The position numbers and the translations under genes are program-made. Positions 32,234 to 45,164 of a stretch of DNA of 53,833 nt are shown here, in pieces (within the stretch, counting starts at the first letter, position 1; every line of letters begins with the position of its first letter). The DNA is from Rhizaria sp. SCN 62-66. Lineage: Eukaryota > Rhizaria, unplaced. Under the pieces are notes generated by a model. It searched no databases and was not told the DNA's origin. It saw only the letters and a list, made by a program, of their open reading frames with translations. Where the stretch lies: NCBI GenBank assembly GCA_001724265.1, contig MEDY01000196.1, positions 1 through 53,833 of the forward strand, read 5' to 3'.

Positions 32234-35200
32234 TTACATCTGCGGCACTACGCCCTCGTTGTCGCCATAACCGGGCCACGCAACGTGGACATACCCGCGC
32301 TCGACGACCGGGACCGCCGCAGAGGCCGGGAACACCGGCGCCGGCTCGCCTTTGACCGTGGGCGAGTTGACCTTGTTGTCACTGGCATGAACACCATCAG
32401 TGATGTGAGAGATCGCGGTCGCGCTTGTCCCGTTGTTCACAGAGGGACTGGGAGCAGCCGCAGGCGATGACAACGCTCCCCACATCATCGCGGCCACCGC
32501 GGCGCCCATGTCCCGCGGCTTGACCGCGCCCCCCACAGCCACACCGCTGCCGTTGCCGCCGCTGCTGCTGTTGTTGCTGTTGCTGTTGTTGCTAAGGGAA
32601 TCCGCCGTAGTCGCAGCGGTGTGAGAGGCGGGAGCGAGGCGGACAATGCCGCCGGCGAGAGCAGACCCGCCCACGCAACCGCTGTCGCTGATGTCAGCAA
32701 CGGCAGCGGCGGCGGCGTCGGGGAGACGCGCGCGCGGCATCAGAAGCGCATACATGCTGCTGTCTGTGTTCACCGCAGTCCGCACGTTGACACTCGCGCT
32801 CGCGCTCGCACTCTGCGAGTGCAGCTGTGGGTCGGCGTGCGTCGGCGAGTGCGAGGGCGGAGTGGCCTCGGGGGCCATCGTCGTCTCCAGCGGCATCAGC
32901 GCAGACCGGGACGGCAGCGACGACTGAGCCGGCAGAGCGAACTGAGCCATCGAGCCACTCACACTGGCGTTATTGTCCACCACAGTCGTAGCCGCCGCTG
33001 CCGTGTTGTCGCGAGGAGCGGCGGAGGTACTTAGAGCCTTGTAAGTAGGCGCGGTGTACGGGACGTCGGGCGCGTACGCAACAACACTCCTGCCGCCAGC
33101 GGCGCCCGCGCGCGTCGCCACGGTTGCCGCGGCACTCACAGTGCTGGAGCTCACAGTGGCGGAGGTGTTTGAGGCGGGGAAAGCGCGCGCGCGGACGGGG
33201 GTAGGGGCAGTCACGGCCGCCATGCTCGACACGGCCGGCGGCAGCGCGGCATGAGGCGGTGGTTTGACGCTGTAGCCAAGCTTGCGGAGCAGCAACAGCG
33301 CCGAGGCGGCCTCGGCGCCCGCGCGCGCAACGTCGGCCGCCACCTCGGCCGCGGTCTGCACCGCGCCAAAGCCACTGGCGCTGGCACTGGCGCTGGCGCT
33401 GGCACTTGCAGGAGATTCAGCGGGAGCACCTGTCCCACTCGCACTGGGGGCGGCGGGGGGGATGGCGTTCGCGGCCGGGGGAGCGGCGACGGGCGACTGC
33501 GAGGCCGGCGGCACGCGCGCGCGGTAGCGGCCGGGCGTCACCGGAGCACACTCGGCCTGCTGCGACTATGATTGCGAGGGTGGCTGGGTCTGCTGGGCCT
33601 GCGAGTGGGCGGGTGGGCTCGCGCGCACCGGCGAGAGAGGTGGCGACTGCGCGCGCGACAGCGGCGGCGACTGCGCCCCAGAGAAGAGCGACCGCGGCGG
33701 CGACGAGGCCGAGATCAGCGTCGCGGGACGCAGCAGTAGCACTGGGCCCGCGCTCTCGTAGCCGCAGCCGTCGCCGCCACAGCCAGTTGTCGCAGCGCTG
33801 CGGGCGACGCTGGCTCTGACGGCGGCGACCGCGGCGGCAGTGGCGTTGCCGATGCTCGTGTTGTGGCCGTCGCCGCCGCCGAAAGCGTTTGTTGCGTGAG
33901 CGCTGCTACGGGCGGGCATGTGCGCCGCGGCGGCGGCCTTCGCTGCGGCAGCAACGGCAGGGTCGACGCCGCCCGCGGTGTAGCTGGCGTTCAGGCTCAT
34001 ACCCGTGTTCGTGTGAACATTAGCGTTGTTGTTGTTGACCGGCGTGGGGGCGCGACCGTGGGTTGACGCCAGCCCCGGGAGCGCCGGCCTCACCGACGAC
34101 GACGACGACGACAATGATGATGACATGTGCGGACCAATACCACTAGCACCAGTCGCGGCAGCCGCGGTGGCGGCGGTGGCGGCGGCGTAGGCGGCGGCGT
34201 AAACCGAGGCCGACACCGCGGGGCCCGCGTACGCAGGTACGGGCGCCGGCGGTAAGTGCCTCTGCAGAGGCTGCTGTTGCACATGCTGTTGCTGGCGGCG
34301 GAGCGCGGCTGCCGCCTCGGTGGCGTGCGCGGGCGCGGCCGTGAAGGGCGGCATGTGACGCGCCGCCGCGAGCGCCGGGGACAGCAGCGGCAGAGCCACG
34401 CGCGTCAGGACGTCGCCGCTGATGCCGCTCGCCACGGGCGGCGGCGGCGGCGCCAGCAGCACGGGCGCGGCGACCGAGCGCACGGTGGCCGACACCGGCG
34501 CGGGCGCTGTGTGAGCTGCTGCGGCGGCGGCGGTGGCGTGGGGGCCGGAGGCGGCGTGCCAGGCCAGCCAGGCGGGCAGGCTGTCGGGGCGGTGGACCGG
34601 GTGGCTCCAGTCAACTGCAAACACAGGCGCTGCCGCTGCAGCTGAGGCTGGGACTGACTGGGCGACTGCGGGAGCAGGAGCGAATGCGGGCGCCTGACTG
34701 TGGGCCGAGTGACTGTAAGCAGAGTGACCGTGGGCAGCAGTGGCGACGGCGGCAGGGTGACTGGAGGCAGTGGGCACAGCGGGGGCGTGCGAATAGCTGG
34801 CGTTAGCGTCTGTCAGTTGCGCTGCAAACTGCGCGCTTTGCGGGACTAACGGCGTGTACTGCGTCTGGAACGCCGAGTTGGACTGCTGCATCACAGCAGG
34901 CGTCTGCTTGAGCTGTTGTGTGAGATTCACAGCAGAAGGTGCAGCCGCCGGAGCAGCGTCAGTGTAGTGATAGTGCTGGTGGACTGCAGGCTGAGCGGCG
35001 GCCGCCGCCTTGGCGTGGGCCCACCGCTCCCGCATGCTCTCTGCGGGGCTCAGGATCATATTCACGGTGTTGGCCGCACCTTTTGCACCGTCACCGCGAC
35101 CGGCACCGAGCAGAGTGTTGCTGCCATAGCCACTGTATATGTTTCGGTACGCGTTGCCGTTGCCGCCGTAGGGCGTCGCCGCGGTGACCGCCGTGCCCGT

Positions 35201-37357
35201 AACGGCGCCGGTCACGGCGTTGACGCGAGGACCAAGCGCGACGGCGGCCGCATTGTGACCCGCGACGCTGTGGTAGTTGCCGTACGTGCTCGGGTTGCTG
35301 TAGTAGCTCTGCGAAGACACTGGGGCTGAGACAATGATGTCGTCGCCGTCATCGTAGGCAACGGCGCGGTTGATGTTGTTGTTTGATAGCTCGGTGGTCG
35401 CTGCGACAGGGGCAACGGCGCGAGCGAGAGCGTTGAAGCGAGCTAGCACGTCGAGCGCGGCCGCAGCGGCACGACCGGGGGACTTCTGCCCTCCAACACC
35501 AAGTTCAACATCAGCACCAGCGCCAGCGCCAGCGCTCGAGCTAGAGCTTGCGCTGGCAGAGACGGAGACGCCCGGGGTTCTCGGAGGCGCACGCTTGCTC
35601 TTCACCGCACTTGCACTCAGGCTCGCGCTGTAGCGACTACTGCTGCTGCCGTTGCTCGCGTCGTTGCTGCGGTAGTCCTGCTTCGGCAGCGTCGACGGCG
35701 GGAGCGCCGCGATGGCCGCGCGCAGCCGCGTCACATCAGCCGCCGACGCCGCGCTCTGCGCCGCGCTGTGAGCTGTGGAGGAGTCGCCTGCGTAGACCGC
35801 GGCCAGCGCCGCCGTGATGGGGTTGTCGCTGTACGCGGCGCTCGCACCGCGGCCAGCGCCCCCGTGGGACTTGTTGAGCGCGCTGCTGTTGTTCGCGCTG
35901 GCGTTGGCGGCCTCGACCGCTGCGAGCGCCTGGATGTGCGTCGGCGCGGGCGTGCGCGGCAGAGCGGGGCCGTGCAGCAGCGGGTTCACGTGCATCGGGC
36001 CGCGGGCCACGGAGTGACCGTGAACGGCAGCAGCGGCAGGGTGACCGGCGGCGGCGCGGCGGACCAAATCGTAGCCCTCTGTGAAGCCGCGGGAAAAGCC
36101 CGCCGAGTCGACTCTGACAGCGGCAGTAGTATTCAGACCGCTGCTGCTACTGCTGACGTTATTGAGGTTGTTGTGACTAGTTCTGTGTGGCGTCGTCGGC
36201 AGCGGCCCCGGCTGTGGATGCGCGATGTGAGCGGTGGACACGTCCGGGGTCGCGCCGGGCATAGCGCGCAGCAGGTAGTGCAGCGACCGCATGCCCTGGG
36301 CTGCCGCGGCCAGCGCGGCGTCGGTGCTCTCGTAACCCCTCTTGTTCGCACTCGAGCCTCCAGTCTGATGCTGATGTAGAGGCTGAGTGGGAAGCTGGGC
36401 CTGTTCGTGGACGCGTGAGGACTCCAGGTCGACGCCCCAGTCGCTGTCGCGGTAAACCACGCTGATGTTCGCCTTGGACAGCTCCGCATTCGACACAGCA
36501 TTCGTAGCGTTTGCAGCGTGCCCAGCGCTGGCCGCAATGGGGGGATGCAGAGAGCGAGCGCTCGCGATGGCAGCGTCGGCCGCAGTCGGCCCCACGTTGC
36601 CATAGTCGTTGTAGTCGTCGACACTGTTGCTGCCGCCGCGGTGGCCGTGCGCAGACGTCGCTTGCGTTTGCGAGGGCTGCGCAGGTTGGTAGTACACGCT
36701 GTCCCCGTACTGGTACCCCTCGACTGACACGAGCGCAGGCGCGGAGGCGGCGGCAGCGGGCGCAGGACCCCCGTAGGCGTGACTCGCAGCCAGGCCGCTG
36801 CTAGCGCCGTCGCCGTCGTCGTAGTCGTAGTCACCCTCACCTGCAAGCGCGGCGGGGGCGGCCTCGGCAGAGGCGGCGGGGGTGACGAGCACGGACACGA
36901 CGCCCGCGGGGCCCAGAGAGACGTCGACGCGCGGCTGCGAACCGCGCTCGGGCAGCGCGGCGGGCAGGAACGACGCCGACAGCGCCGCGCTGGCCGAGGC
37001 GGCGGGCCCGACGACTGTTGGCGCCGGTGCCGGTGCATGGCGGGAGTTGTAGAAGGAGAAAGGCGAGGCGGCTGCGGCCGTGGGTTCGGGGCCGTACGCA
37101 GCGGAACCGGCGTCGAACTCGTCGTCCTCCTCGCTGTAAGCGGCGTGCGCGGGGTAGGCGTGCGCGAAGGAGACGTCGGGGCGCGCGGTGGCGGCGGGGC
37201 GGCCCGGGGTCGCAAAGAACGTGGTCCCGACATCGGAGCGGTCGCTCACGGGGGCGGACACGCGCGGGGAGTCGGCGTACTGCGCCTGGAGAGCGGACGC
37301 CAGGTAAGAAAGCGCCGCGGTGGCGTGGATAGCAGAAGACGGGGCTGCTGCGGACAT
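32234..37357 (-). CDS. Unrecognised low-complexity protein with one in-frame UAG
   Basis: Two same-frame stretches separated only by TAG at residue 1264 give a 1707-residue protein ending in TAA. It is disordered throughout, rich in Ala, Ser, Pro, Tyr, His, Asn and Gln. Segments such as SAHGHSAYSHSAHSQAP and the many YxYxx stretches suggest a low-complexity or phase-separating protein, but no domain is recognisable. Tyr-containing motifs (GDYDYDDGD, EGYQYGDSVYYQPAQ) recur near the N-terminus. The best candidate for a conserved patch is the ISVVYRDSDWGVDLESSRV segment (about residue 305). The ATG at 37357 is preferred. An in-frame ATG 24 codons upstream gives a leader-like, unrelated N-terminus. 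The coding call rests on length (over 5 kb in one frame with only TAG) and codon bias. No function is proposed. Confidence 0.7.
33566..33568 (-). other. In-frame UAG codon (residue 1264 of the low-complexity protein)
   Basis: Context is PPSQS-TAG-SQQAEC, an alternating Ser-Gln run that a Gln at the TAG would continue exactly. Confidence 0.88.
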
Positions 37358-37886
37358 CGCGGCGAGGTGAACCGAAGCCAGGAAGGAAACAGAAAACCTC
37401 TCTAACGGTTTTGAGGGCGGCAAATGCACGAGGGGTCGCGTAGGAGTGAGAAATCAAGTGCAATTCAAAAGTCATGTTTAAAATACAAACCATTAGTAAG
37501 ATATCAAACAGTATGAAGTCATTTTAATGACATTAACGATCAAGAGACACCGCAGTGACAATAATGAGGATCGCCTTAGTTGTCCGCTCCCTAGACACCT
37601 AGGTCCGTGTTCAGCGACAGCGAAGTTTGAGGTGGCCAACAAAACAGTAGCTAACAGCTGGTTCAATCGTTAAGTGCTGTTATATTTGAGTGTTATAGAA
37701 TTCATAATGACAAGTCTATATTTTAGTTCTTGGGTGACACCAGAGGCTGCATCTGTATTGAGTTATTCGCTGCTAATATTTGCATTCTCCAAATCGTATC
37801 TTGCTCCACAGTAAGCTTTCTTTAAGCCTCTCGCACTCCACCCACCGGCCATAGCTTCTGCTGTGCCGCGTCTGTCCAAGTAGGCG
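37358..37886. other. Divergent intergenic region between the low-complexity gene and the ABHD12-like gene
   Basis: A shared 5' region for two divergent genes, AT-rich in the middle (37440-37800), with C/T-rich sequence before the ATG at 37887. No specific motif could be supported. Confidence 0.45.
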
Positions 37887-40800
37887 ATGTCGCATAACTC
37901 CAATCCCCCCGGTTATAACCTCTCAGAGGGCGCACCTGCCGGCGGTGTGAGCACGGACCCATCGTCGACCAACACCAGCAACAACTACAGTGACGATATC
38001 GGCGCGCATGCCGGCGCCACGACCTCAGCAACGACCGCCGTCGCCGCGCCCCGCTCCATGGCCGCGTCCGCCCTTAGCGCGATTGCCCGCGTGCTGGCGT
38101 CGCTGCTGCGCCGCAGCCCCTTGGTTGCCGCGCGCGTTGCGGGTACGACGGCGGCCGCGGTCGCTGTTCTGGCGCTCGCCGTCCAACTCGTCCTGCGCTC
38201 GCGCCGGCTCACCGCGCACGTCATCTACCTGAACTGGCTGCACTTCCCCTGGCTGGACTTTGCGCGACCCGAGCGCGCGTCGTGCTTCGGCTTCTTCCCT
38301 GGGCTGCCCGCGACGCGCTTCGTGCCCGCGCTTTCGCCTTACACAGCCAACGCCGTGCCGTGCTGGGTCACTGCGCCCGCGCCACGGACGCTGCGCGTGC
38401 TCGCAGCAGGCGCGGCCAGCGACAGTAACATCAATAGCAACAGCTATAGCGTTAGCAACAACAAGAGCGACGACGAAGGCGAGACTTGCAACAAGTTCGC
38501 GAGTGACACTGCGAGTGCTTCGACTCCACCGTCGCAGTCCCAGTCCTAGTCGCTCCCCCGGTCGACTGTGCTGTCGATCCCGTGGGCGAGCGACCCCGAC
38601 CGGCCCTTACCGGCCCCCGAGCACCTCTTTGCGGACCCCTTAGACCGGCCCGTGGTCGTCTACTTACACGGCGTCTGCTCGCACCGGGCAGAGATGCACC
38701 GCTCGCTGCTGTACACATTCCTCTCCGCGCCCCACGCGGCCGCGGTTGTGCCCAAGCCCTTTACACAGGCGCAGTCGGAGTCGGAGTCGGAGTTGCGTTA
38801 TGATGCGGAGACTGAGTATGCGGAGACGGCTGCTCAGAGGGGGCCGTTGCAGCGGTGTCCGGCCCCCTTCGCCTTCCCTCCCACTGGCGTCCCCTCGACT
38901 GCTAACCACAACATCAGTAACGCTTACCAGGCAGCGCCGCCTGCGGTCTCCGCGCCCACAGACAGCGACAAGAGAGAGGCCGCCCAGGCGCTGGCGCAGT
39001 CGCTGGCCGTGCTCCGCGCCGGCTTCTGGGCCCTGCCCGCCAGGCTCTCGGGCGTCTTCGCCCCGCACGCCACCGCGGTGCCCGTGGAGGCGCCGAACGC
39101 GTTCGTGGTGTCGCTTGACTACCGCGGCTTCGGCGACAACACGCACTCGCGTCGCGCCTGGCTCCAGGGCCGCGCGCAGGACTACAATGCGCGCGCGCAC
39201 ACGGCGCGGCCCGACGGAGACGACGGTGAAGACGACGACGAGGGGGACTCTGCTGATGCGACCACAAACACTGCACATATGAAGAGCGCGAGCGCCGCAG
39301 CGGAAGAGCAAGATCTGTGTTTCAGCGACTATTTCAACCCTCCGATTGCGCAGCCGCGCTCTTCACCGTCACAGAGCGACAGCTGCGCCTTCACCGCGAC
39401 TGCTACGAAGGACCGCGCCGACTTGGCGCCCGTGGGCCCCGAGCGCGCCCCGTTCACGGCCGCGGGCTTTGTGCCGCCGCCGCGGCGCCAGCGTGCGGGT
39501 CTGGCGGTCCCGGCGCCGCTGTCGCACGCGCGCGCGCGGGCGCTATGGGGGCGCAGCCCCATGTTCGACCCGCGGCTGCTGTGGCCGCGCAGCCCCGCTG
39601 CTGGACGCTCTGCGGGTCGTAACGCCGGTTACGCTGCGGAGTCCTCAGCTGAGGGTGCTAAGACTGAGAGCGACAGCGGTGCTGGTGCAGGCTTCGCGGT
39701 CCCGCTCGGCGGGCGCGACGGCGGACGCTCCCCCACTGCCATCGCGGCCGCCGCGGCCACGGTGGCGACCGCAAAGCCGGTCCCGTGGTTTGTCGCAGCC
39801 CCGCTGGCGGCGCTGGCGGCGGCCGCGAGCGTGCTGCTGCCGCCGTTGCGCGCTGCCCTCTCGGCTAACTCGGTTCCCGCCCCGCTTCGCACCTCAACCA
39901 ACGCGCACGCACACGCACACGCGGGCGCGAGCACAGTGACTGCGACGGCGACGGCGACCGCGACGGTGACGTCAATCGTGACCGCGACGGCGGACGCGAC
40001 TGGGGCAGTTACGCAGACGCAGACGCAGACCGCGCAGACCGTGACCGTGACCGCGACAGCGGACGCGGCCGTCCCGTCCCCGGGCTCCGAGGCGCCGACC
40101 CCCGCCGGCCTACTATGGGACGCGCTCGCGGTGTGGGACTGGCTGACGGTGACGTGCCGCGTGCCGCCGCACCGTATCGTGCTGGCGTCGCACTCGCTGG
40201 GCACGGCCGTGGCGGCCAAGCTAGTCGACGCGCTGGCCGAGCGGGCGCACGCCCTCGCTGACCCCGCGCACCCGGGACACGCGTGCGCGTGCAAACACTG
40301 CGTGGCGCCCCGCTTTACGCAAAGCAACGCAGCAGCAACAGCAGCGACGCCGGCGAGCACTGAGGTCGCAACACCGCAGGCGTTGGTGTCGGTCGAGAGC
40401 TTGCGCTCCGACGGTGTGATCACCACGCAGTCGGCCTACACGCGCTGGGCGGCGGCCGAGCTGCTGCCCGCGGGCGTGGTGCTGGAGGCGCCTCTGCTGT
40501 CGCTATCCTCGGTGGTGCGCGACATGCCGCTGCTGCAGCCGTTGCTGGCGCTGAACAATCCATTCCCGTTCAAGATCAAGCTTCCCGCGCCGCCGAAGCT
40601 GCCGCCGCTGCCGCCGCTGCCCTCGCTACCGCGTCTGCCCTCGCTCGCGCGGCTCCAGCGCCTCTCGGGGCTGTCGTCGCTGTCCTCGCTGCCGGCGTTG
40701 CCGTCGCTGGGGCAGATCCGGCGCAGGCTGCGGCGGCAGCCGACGCTCACGCCGGCCAGCACGAGCGGCCGCCCGCGGGGCGACGGTGCTGCCGGCGCCG

Positions 40801-43800
40801 TCACCGCGTCGGCGACGGCGACGGCGACGGCAACTGCAACGGCGACGGTAACGGCTACAGTGACCCGGACGACGACCGATGCCCGCACTGACTGCCATGC
40901 CCCAATTTCTGGTGACGCCCGCGACAACAATCTTTCCAGCTCTGATCGTGAAGCGCCGAAGACTGTGAACGCCGACGACGACGAGACCCCCATCGGCTCA
41001 CTCACGCTCACGCTGCCCTCCCACACCGCGAATCACAACAAAAACAGCAACAACAATGACGACAGTCACGGCGACGCCGAGGCGCAGCGCGCCGCCGCGC
41101 TCGAGCTGACCGTGAGCCCCTCCGACGCCGCCACCGACTGCGAGAACACCTCCGCTGAGGATCAGCAGCTGCAACAGCACCAGCAGCAGCCGTCACAACA
41201 AGGGCCGCCGAGCGTACCGCCGCTGCCGCCGCTGCCGACGCTGACGCACCACGTGTACGACAGCGCGCTGCACTGGGCGCGCAGCGAGGCCGCCGCCGCC
41301 TCGGCCGCGCTGCCCGCCGCGACCGGCCTCGCACTCGCGCTCGCCACCGCCGCCGGCCGCAGCCCCGCCGCGGCGGACAGCGACTCCCCGCTGCGCCCGC
41401 TGTCTGTGGCGACTGCGGCGATCACGGCCACCGCGTCGCTGGCGGCGGTTTCGCGCGCGGTGCGCACTCTGCCCGTGCTCGTGCTGCACGGCGGCCGCGA
41501 CGGCGTCGTCCCACACGCGCACGGGCGCGCGCTCTTCGGCCACATCGCGGCGGCGCGCGCGCGGGCCGTCGCCGACGTCGCGGTCGCCGCGGCGGTCGAC
41601 GCGGCCGCGCTCATCGCCGCGGCCTCGGCGACCGCAGCCGCCAGTGCCGAGCTCGCCGCCGCCGAGGCCGCCGCCAAGGCCGCCGCCAAGGCCGCCGCCA
41701 CAGTCGCCTTCAGCCCTGCCTCGGCCGCTGCAGAGGCTGAGGTGCAGTCTCTGCTGATCGCGGAGCCGTCGGCCGACATCGCCCACATCGGCACCGGCAG
41801 CGCCCACTCCGGCGCTGTCGCGATGGTCGCGGGCGCGTCGCTTGCAGCGTCGGACGACAAGCCCCTGATCTCGCCACTGCAGTCGCTCGCGCAGTCGCCC
41901 GCCGACTCCGGCCGCAACGCCGCAGGCGGCAGAGACGGGCCCGCTGCGCTCGCCCTCACCCGGCCGCTGCCCACGGTCTCGCTCGTCGGCCATGACGCAT
42001 CTGGTGCTCCCAGTGGGGCTGCGGTGCCGCCGACGAGATTCGCGGGCGGCGCCGTGCTGTCACAGACGCAGTCGTTATCTTTATCGCTGGGCCAGTCGGA
42101 CGTGCACTCGAACGACCTCAGCCTCAGCTTCACGCTCGTCGGCTCCGACATGTACAACGACTGCGGCGACGACGACAATGATGACGGCCGCGATGACGTC
42201 AGCGTGAGCACGGACGTCAAGGGCGACGGCAATGGCGGCACCAGTGAGGCCGGCACCGGCAAGCGGCCCGCGCCCAAGCCCCGCAACGCGGCCACGGTCA
42301 CAGTCGCTGGCGCCGTCGCCGTGTCGGCCGACGAGAAGGACGAGGACGAGTTCGCCCTTTCGGACCCCGGCAACAACACCATTGCCAGTAACAGCAGCAA
42401 CACCAACAGCATCACGAACGGCAGCATCGACCTTGCCGCAGCGCTGTCGGGCAGCATGTCCGCGACGGCGACCGCGATCGCGGCCGCCGCTGCCGCCGCG
42501 CCCGCCGAGACCCGCGCCGCGCTCTCAGCCAGTGCAGCGAGCCTCTCCCTGGCGCAGTCCGCGCTCACAGCTTCGGCCTCGGCGACGGCGACGTCATTCG
42601 CGGCCGCGCAGGCCTTTTCGCCGGCCCCCACGCTCTCGGTCGCGCTCACGGTGCCCACCGCCTCCCCGTCGGTCTCATCGCTGCCCGGCGCCGCGGCCGC
42701 TGCGGCCTCGCCAGTCCCGGGGCCTGGGTCGGGGCTGCAGTGCGTGTCGCTGCTTGCGGCCGAGGGCTCGGTGAACGCAGACTCGGACACGGACGCCGTC
42801 GTCACCAGTGGCAATGGTGCTGCTGCACTGCGGCCGCACTCGCCGGCGCCGTCGTCGCGGTCGTCGGTCTCCAGCCCGCCCCTGCGCCCTAACGGAGCCG
42901 GCTCCAACGCTGAGAGCAAGCACATCAGCAACAGCAGGAGCTTCGGTAGCAGTAGCCACAGTCTCAATGCTGCTGCTGGTGCGAGCGCTGGCGCGCTGAC
43001 CCCTGTGCCACTGCCGCTGCCGCTGCCGCTGCAGTCGTCCCCAGCGGCATTCTCAGTCTCTTACGCCCCAGCTGCCACCGCTGCGAATGCGCACACTGCC
43101 GCGTCGTCGTCGTCCGCGTCCCCCGCGACCGCCGCCGCCACCGCGGCCACTGCGACGCCGGTGGGCGCGACGCCAGCTCGCGGCGCGACCCCGGTGTTCG
43201 CGGCCGCGCTGGGCCTTCTAGTCCCGCCCTCGCCTTCGCCGCCGCCGCTCTCGTCCTCCAGCAGCGCCGCTGCGGCCGCCGCTGCGACCGCGAGCGCCGC
43301 GGCAGGCGCTGCGGCGGGGGACGGGATGGGTCTGGCACCTTTCCCGCTGACCGAGTCCGCGGCGGCGAGCCCCGTGGTGCTGCCGCTGGGCCACGCCGCC
43401 GCCGCGGGCGTCCTCGCGGCTGCGGCCGCGGCGCGCGCCGCCACGGCCGCCGCCGCGGTCGCCGCCGCCGCCGCGGCCACGGCGAGTGCGAGCGCGACGG
43501 CCGCGCAACATCAGCTGCTGCACCAGCGGCCGCCGCGCGCGCCTGGCTCCGCGACCGTCGCCGCCGCGCCCGCCGCGTCCGCACCGGGCGGCACCGGCGC
43601 GGTCGGCGCGGTGGCGGACATGCGGCTCGCAAGCCCTGCGCTGGCGGGCTCCGGCGGCAGCTCCGGCATCAGCAGCGCCACGCTGAGCGCGAGCGCGAGC
43701 TTGCGCACGCCGCCGCCGCAGCCGCTGATGCTGACGCCGCCCGCGCGCATTGCCGGCGCCGCATCGGTCCCCAACTCAGGCTCTCACCCCCAGTCCAGCT

Positions 43801-44897
43801 CTAGTTCAGGCGCCGATGCTGTTGCTGCCGCTGCTGCTGCTGGTGCCGCAGTGACACCCCCGATGCACACGCGCGCGGTGCTGACCTCCACCGTCGCCAC
43901 GGGCGGCGCCGGGCGCGACACGGTGCTGTCGCTGCTGTCGACCCCGCCCGCGCGGGCGTTTGCGCGCGGCACAGGCGCGCTCCCTGCGCCGACAGTGCCC
44001 GGCTTCGACGGGAGCAGCAACCGCAGCGGCAGCGTCGACATCGACGGGAGTGCTGGCTGTGATGGCACCAAGGTCTTCCTCGCGGCCGGTCTGGCGTCGC
44101 CCCCGTCCTCGCCGTCTCTGTCGTCGTCGGCGTGGCCGTCGCTCACCGCACTCTCAGCGCTGCCCGTGCCCCCGCCATCGCTCGCGATCGCTGCTACAGA
44201 TGCTTCCGACGGCGACGACACGGCCGAGGCGTTTGCATTCACTCCTGTTGTCAATACGACAACCGCCGCGGCGGCCGCCTCCGCGGCGTCTGCCGCAGCC
44301 GCCGCTGCCGCTGTAGCCCAGGCTGAGGCGGACGCCGCCGCCGCCGCCGCGTACGCCGCGGAGGCCGCCGCCGCGGCCGCTGGGTCAGTGACGTTCCACC
44401 CTCAGCTGCCCTCGGTGCTCGAGTCGACCGCGGCGCAGTGGGAGCTGCCCGGCGAGGGTGGGGGCTCGGTCCGCGCTGCCGCCGCCGTCACGCTGCCCGC
44501 CGCGCTGCCGCCCATCTTGCGCGCCATGGGCCTGCCCGTCGCCGTTGCCGCGATCTCTGACTGCAATGGCGAGGCTGGTGGTACGTCGAGTAGTGAGTCT
44601 AATGAGTCGCTGTTCCAGAGCTGCGTGCCCGCGGCGACGGCGCGGCACGAGCAGCGGCGCGTGCTGCGGCTGGGCGGGGGCGCGGCGGTGACCGTGGACG
44701 CTGCGGTGCCCTTCGCGGCGCGGCCCATGTGGGGCGGCGCACTGTCCAGGGCCGCAGCCAGGGGCGCCGTGGCGTTCGTGAGCGTCGCCGAGTCGGACCA
44801 CAACGAGCTGGTGTGCTACAGCTCGACCAGGATTGCGCTGTCGGCGTTCATCTTGGCGCATACTGATCCGCTTAAACAGCAGCAGAAACAACTTTAA
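37887..44897 (+). CDS. ABHD12-like membrane serine hydrolase with giant low-complexity insertions; one in-frame UAG
   Basis: ABHD12-type enzymes are membrane serine hydrolases acting on lysophospholipids and monoacylglycerols. This 2336-residue frame has a TM helix at about 84-103. The post-anchor HVIYLNWLHFPWLDFARPE resembles the LVFLNF-x-R-x-PYF region of ABHD12. TAG follows at residue 221. The fold elements are VVVYLHGVCSHRAEMHRS, VVSLDYRGFGDNTHSRR, nucleophile Ser770 in ASHSLGT, Asp1205 in LHGGRDGVVPHAHGRALF and His2305 in ESDHNEL. The usual GxSxG reads S-H-S-L-G here, and the GH position before the nucleophile is SH. Ser, Asp and His are thus separated by about 435 and 1100 residues of Ala/Ser/Thr-rich sequence. 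The fold normally spans about 250-300 residues. The gene is intronless and ends in tandem TAATAA. Confidence 0.85.
38547..38549 (+). other. In-frame UAG codon (residue 221 of the ABHD12-like protein)
   Basis: Context is QSQS-TAG-SLPRS. The anchor precedes it and the hydrolase follows in the same frame. Gln here would make a regular S-Q-S-Q-S-Q-S run. Confidence 0.92.
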
Positions 44898-45020
44898 TAA
44901 CATCTTTTTACTGTGTCCCGACGACAGCAAGATCATGTGACGGTGAAGTTCATTCATCGAATCTTGTTTTACATTAGTTTCTATCATTACAATAGTGAGC
45001 TCAATATAATTGTGAGTAAA

Positions 45021-45034
45021 AATAAAGATTTATT
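45021..45034. terminator. Shared bidirectional poly(A) signal
   Basis: AATAAA (45021-45026) reads on the plus strand and TTTATT (45029-45034) gives AATAAA on the minus strand, two bases apart. They lie in the 267-bp spacer between the convergent ABHD12-like and secreted-protein genes. Each is correctly placed downstream of its stop codon (about 125 and 130 bases). Confidence 0.6.
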
Positions 45035-45164
45035 ATCATGACGTTAATTTTAGAGAATTATAATTTTTTAAAGATCATTTAAATTGGTTGAGATTCGTTG
45101 CATTTTTTATTGTATTTTCAGTGTTTTATTCTTGCCGTTACAAAGTTTGATGGTCCAAAGAAGT

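Noticed and set aside
37358-37429. Upstream ATG at 37429 for the low-complexity gene
   Set aside because: The 24 extra residues are unlike the rest of the protein and look like translated leader. The ATG at 37357 begins the Ala/Ser-rich composition.
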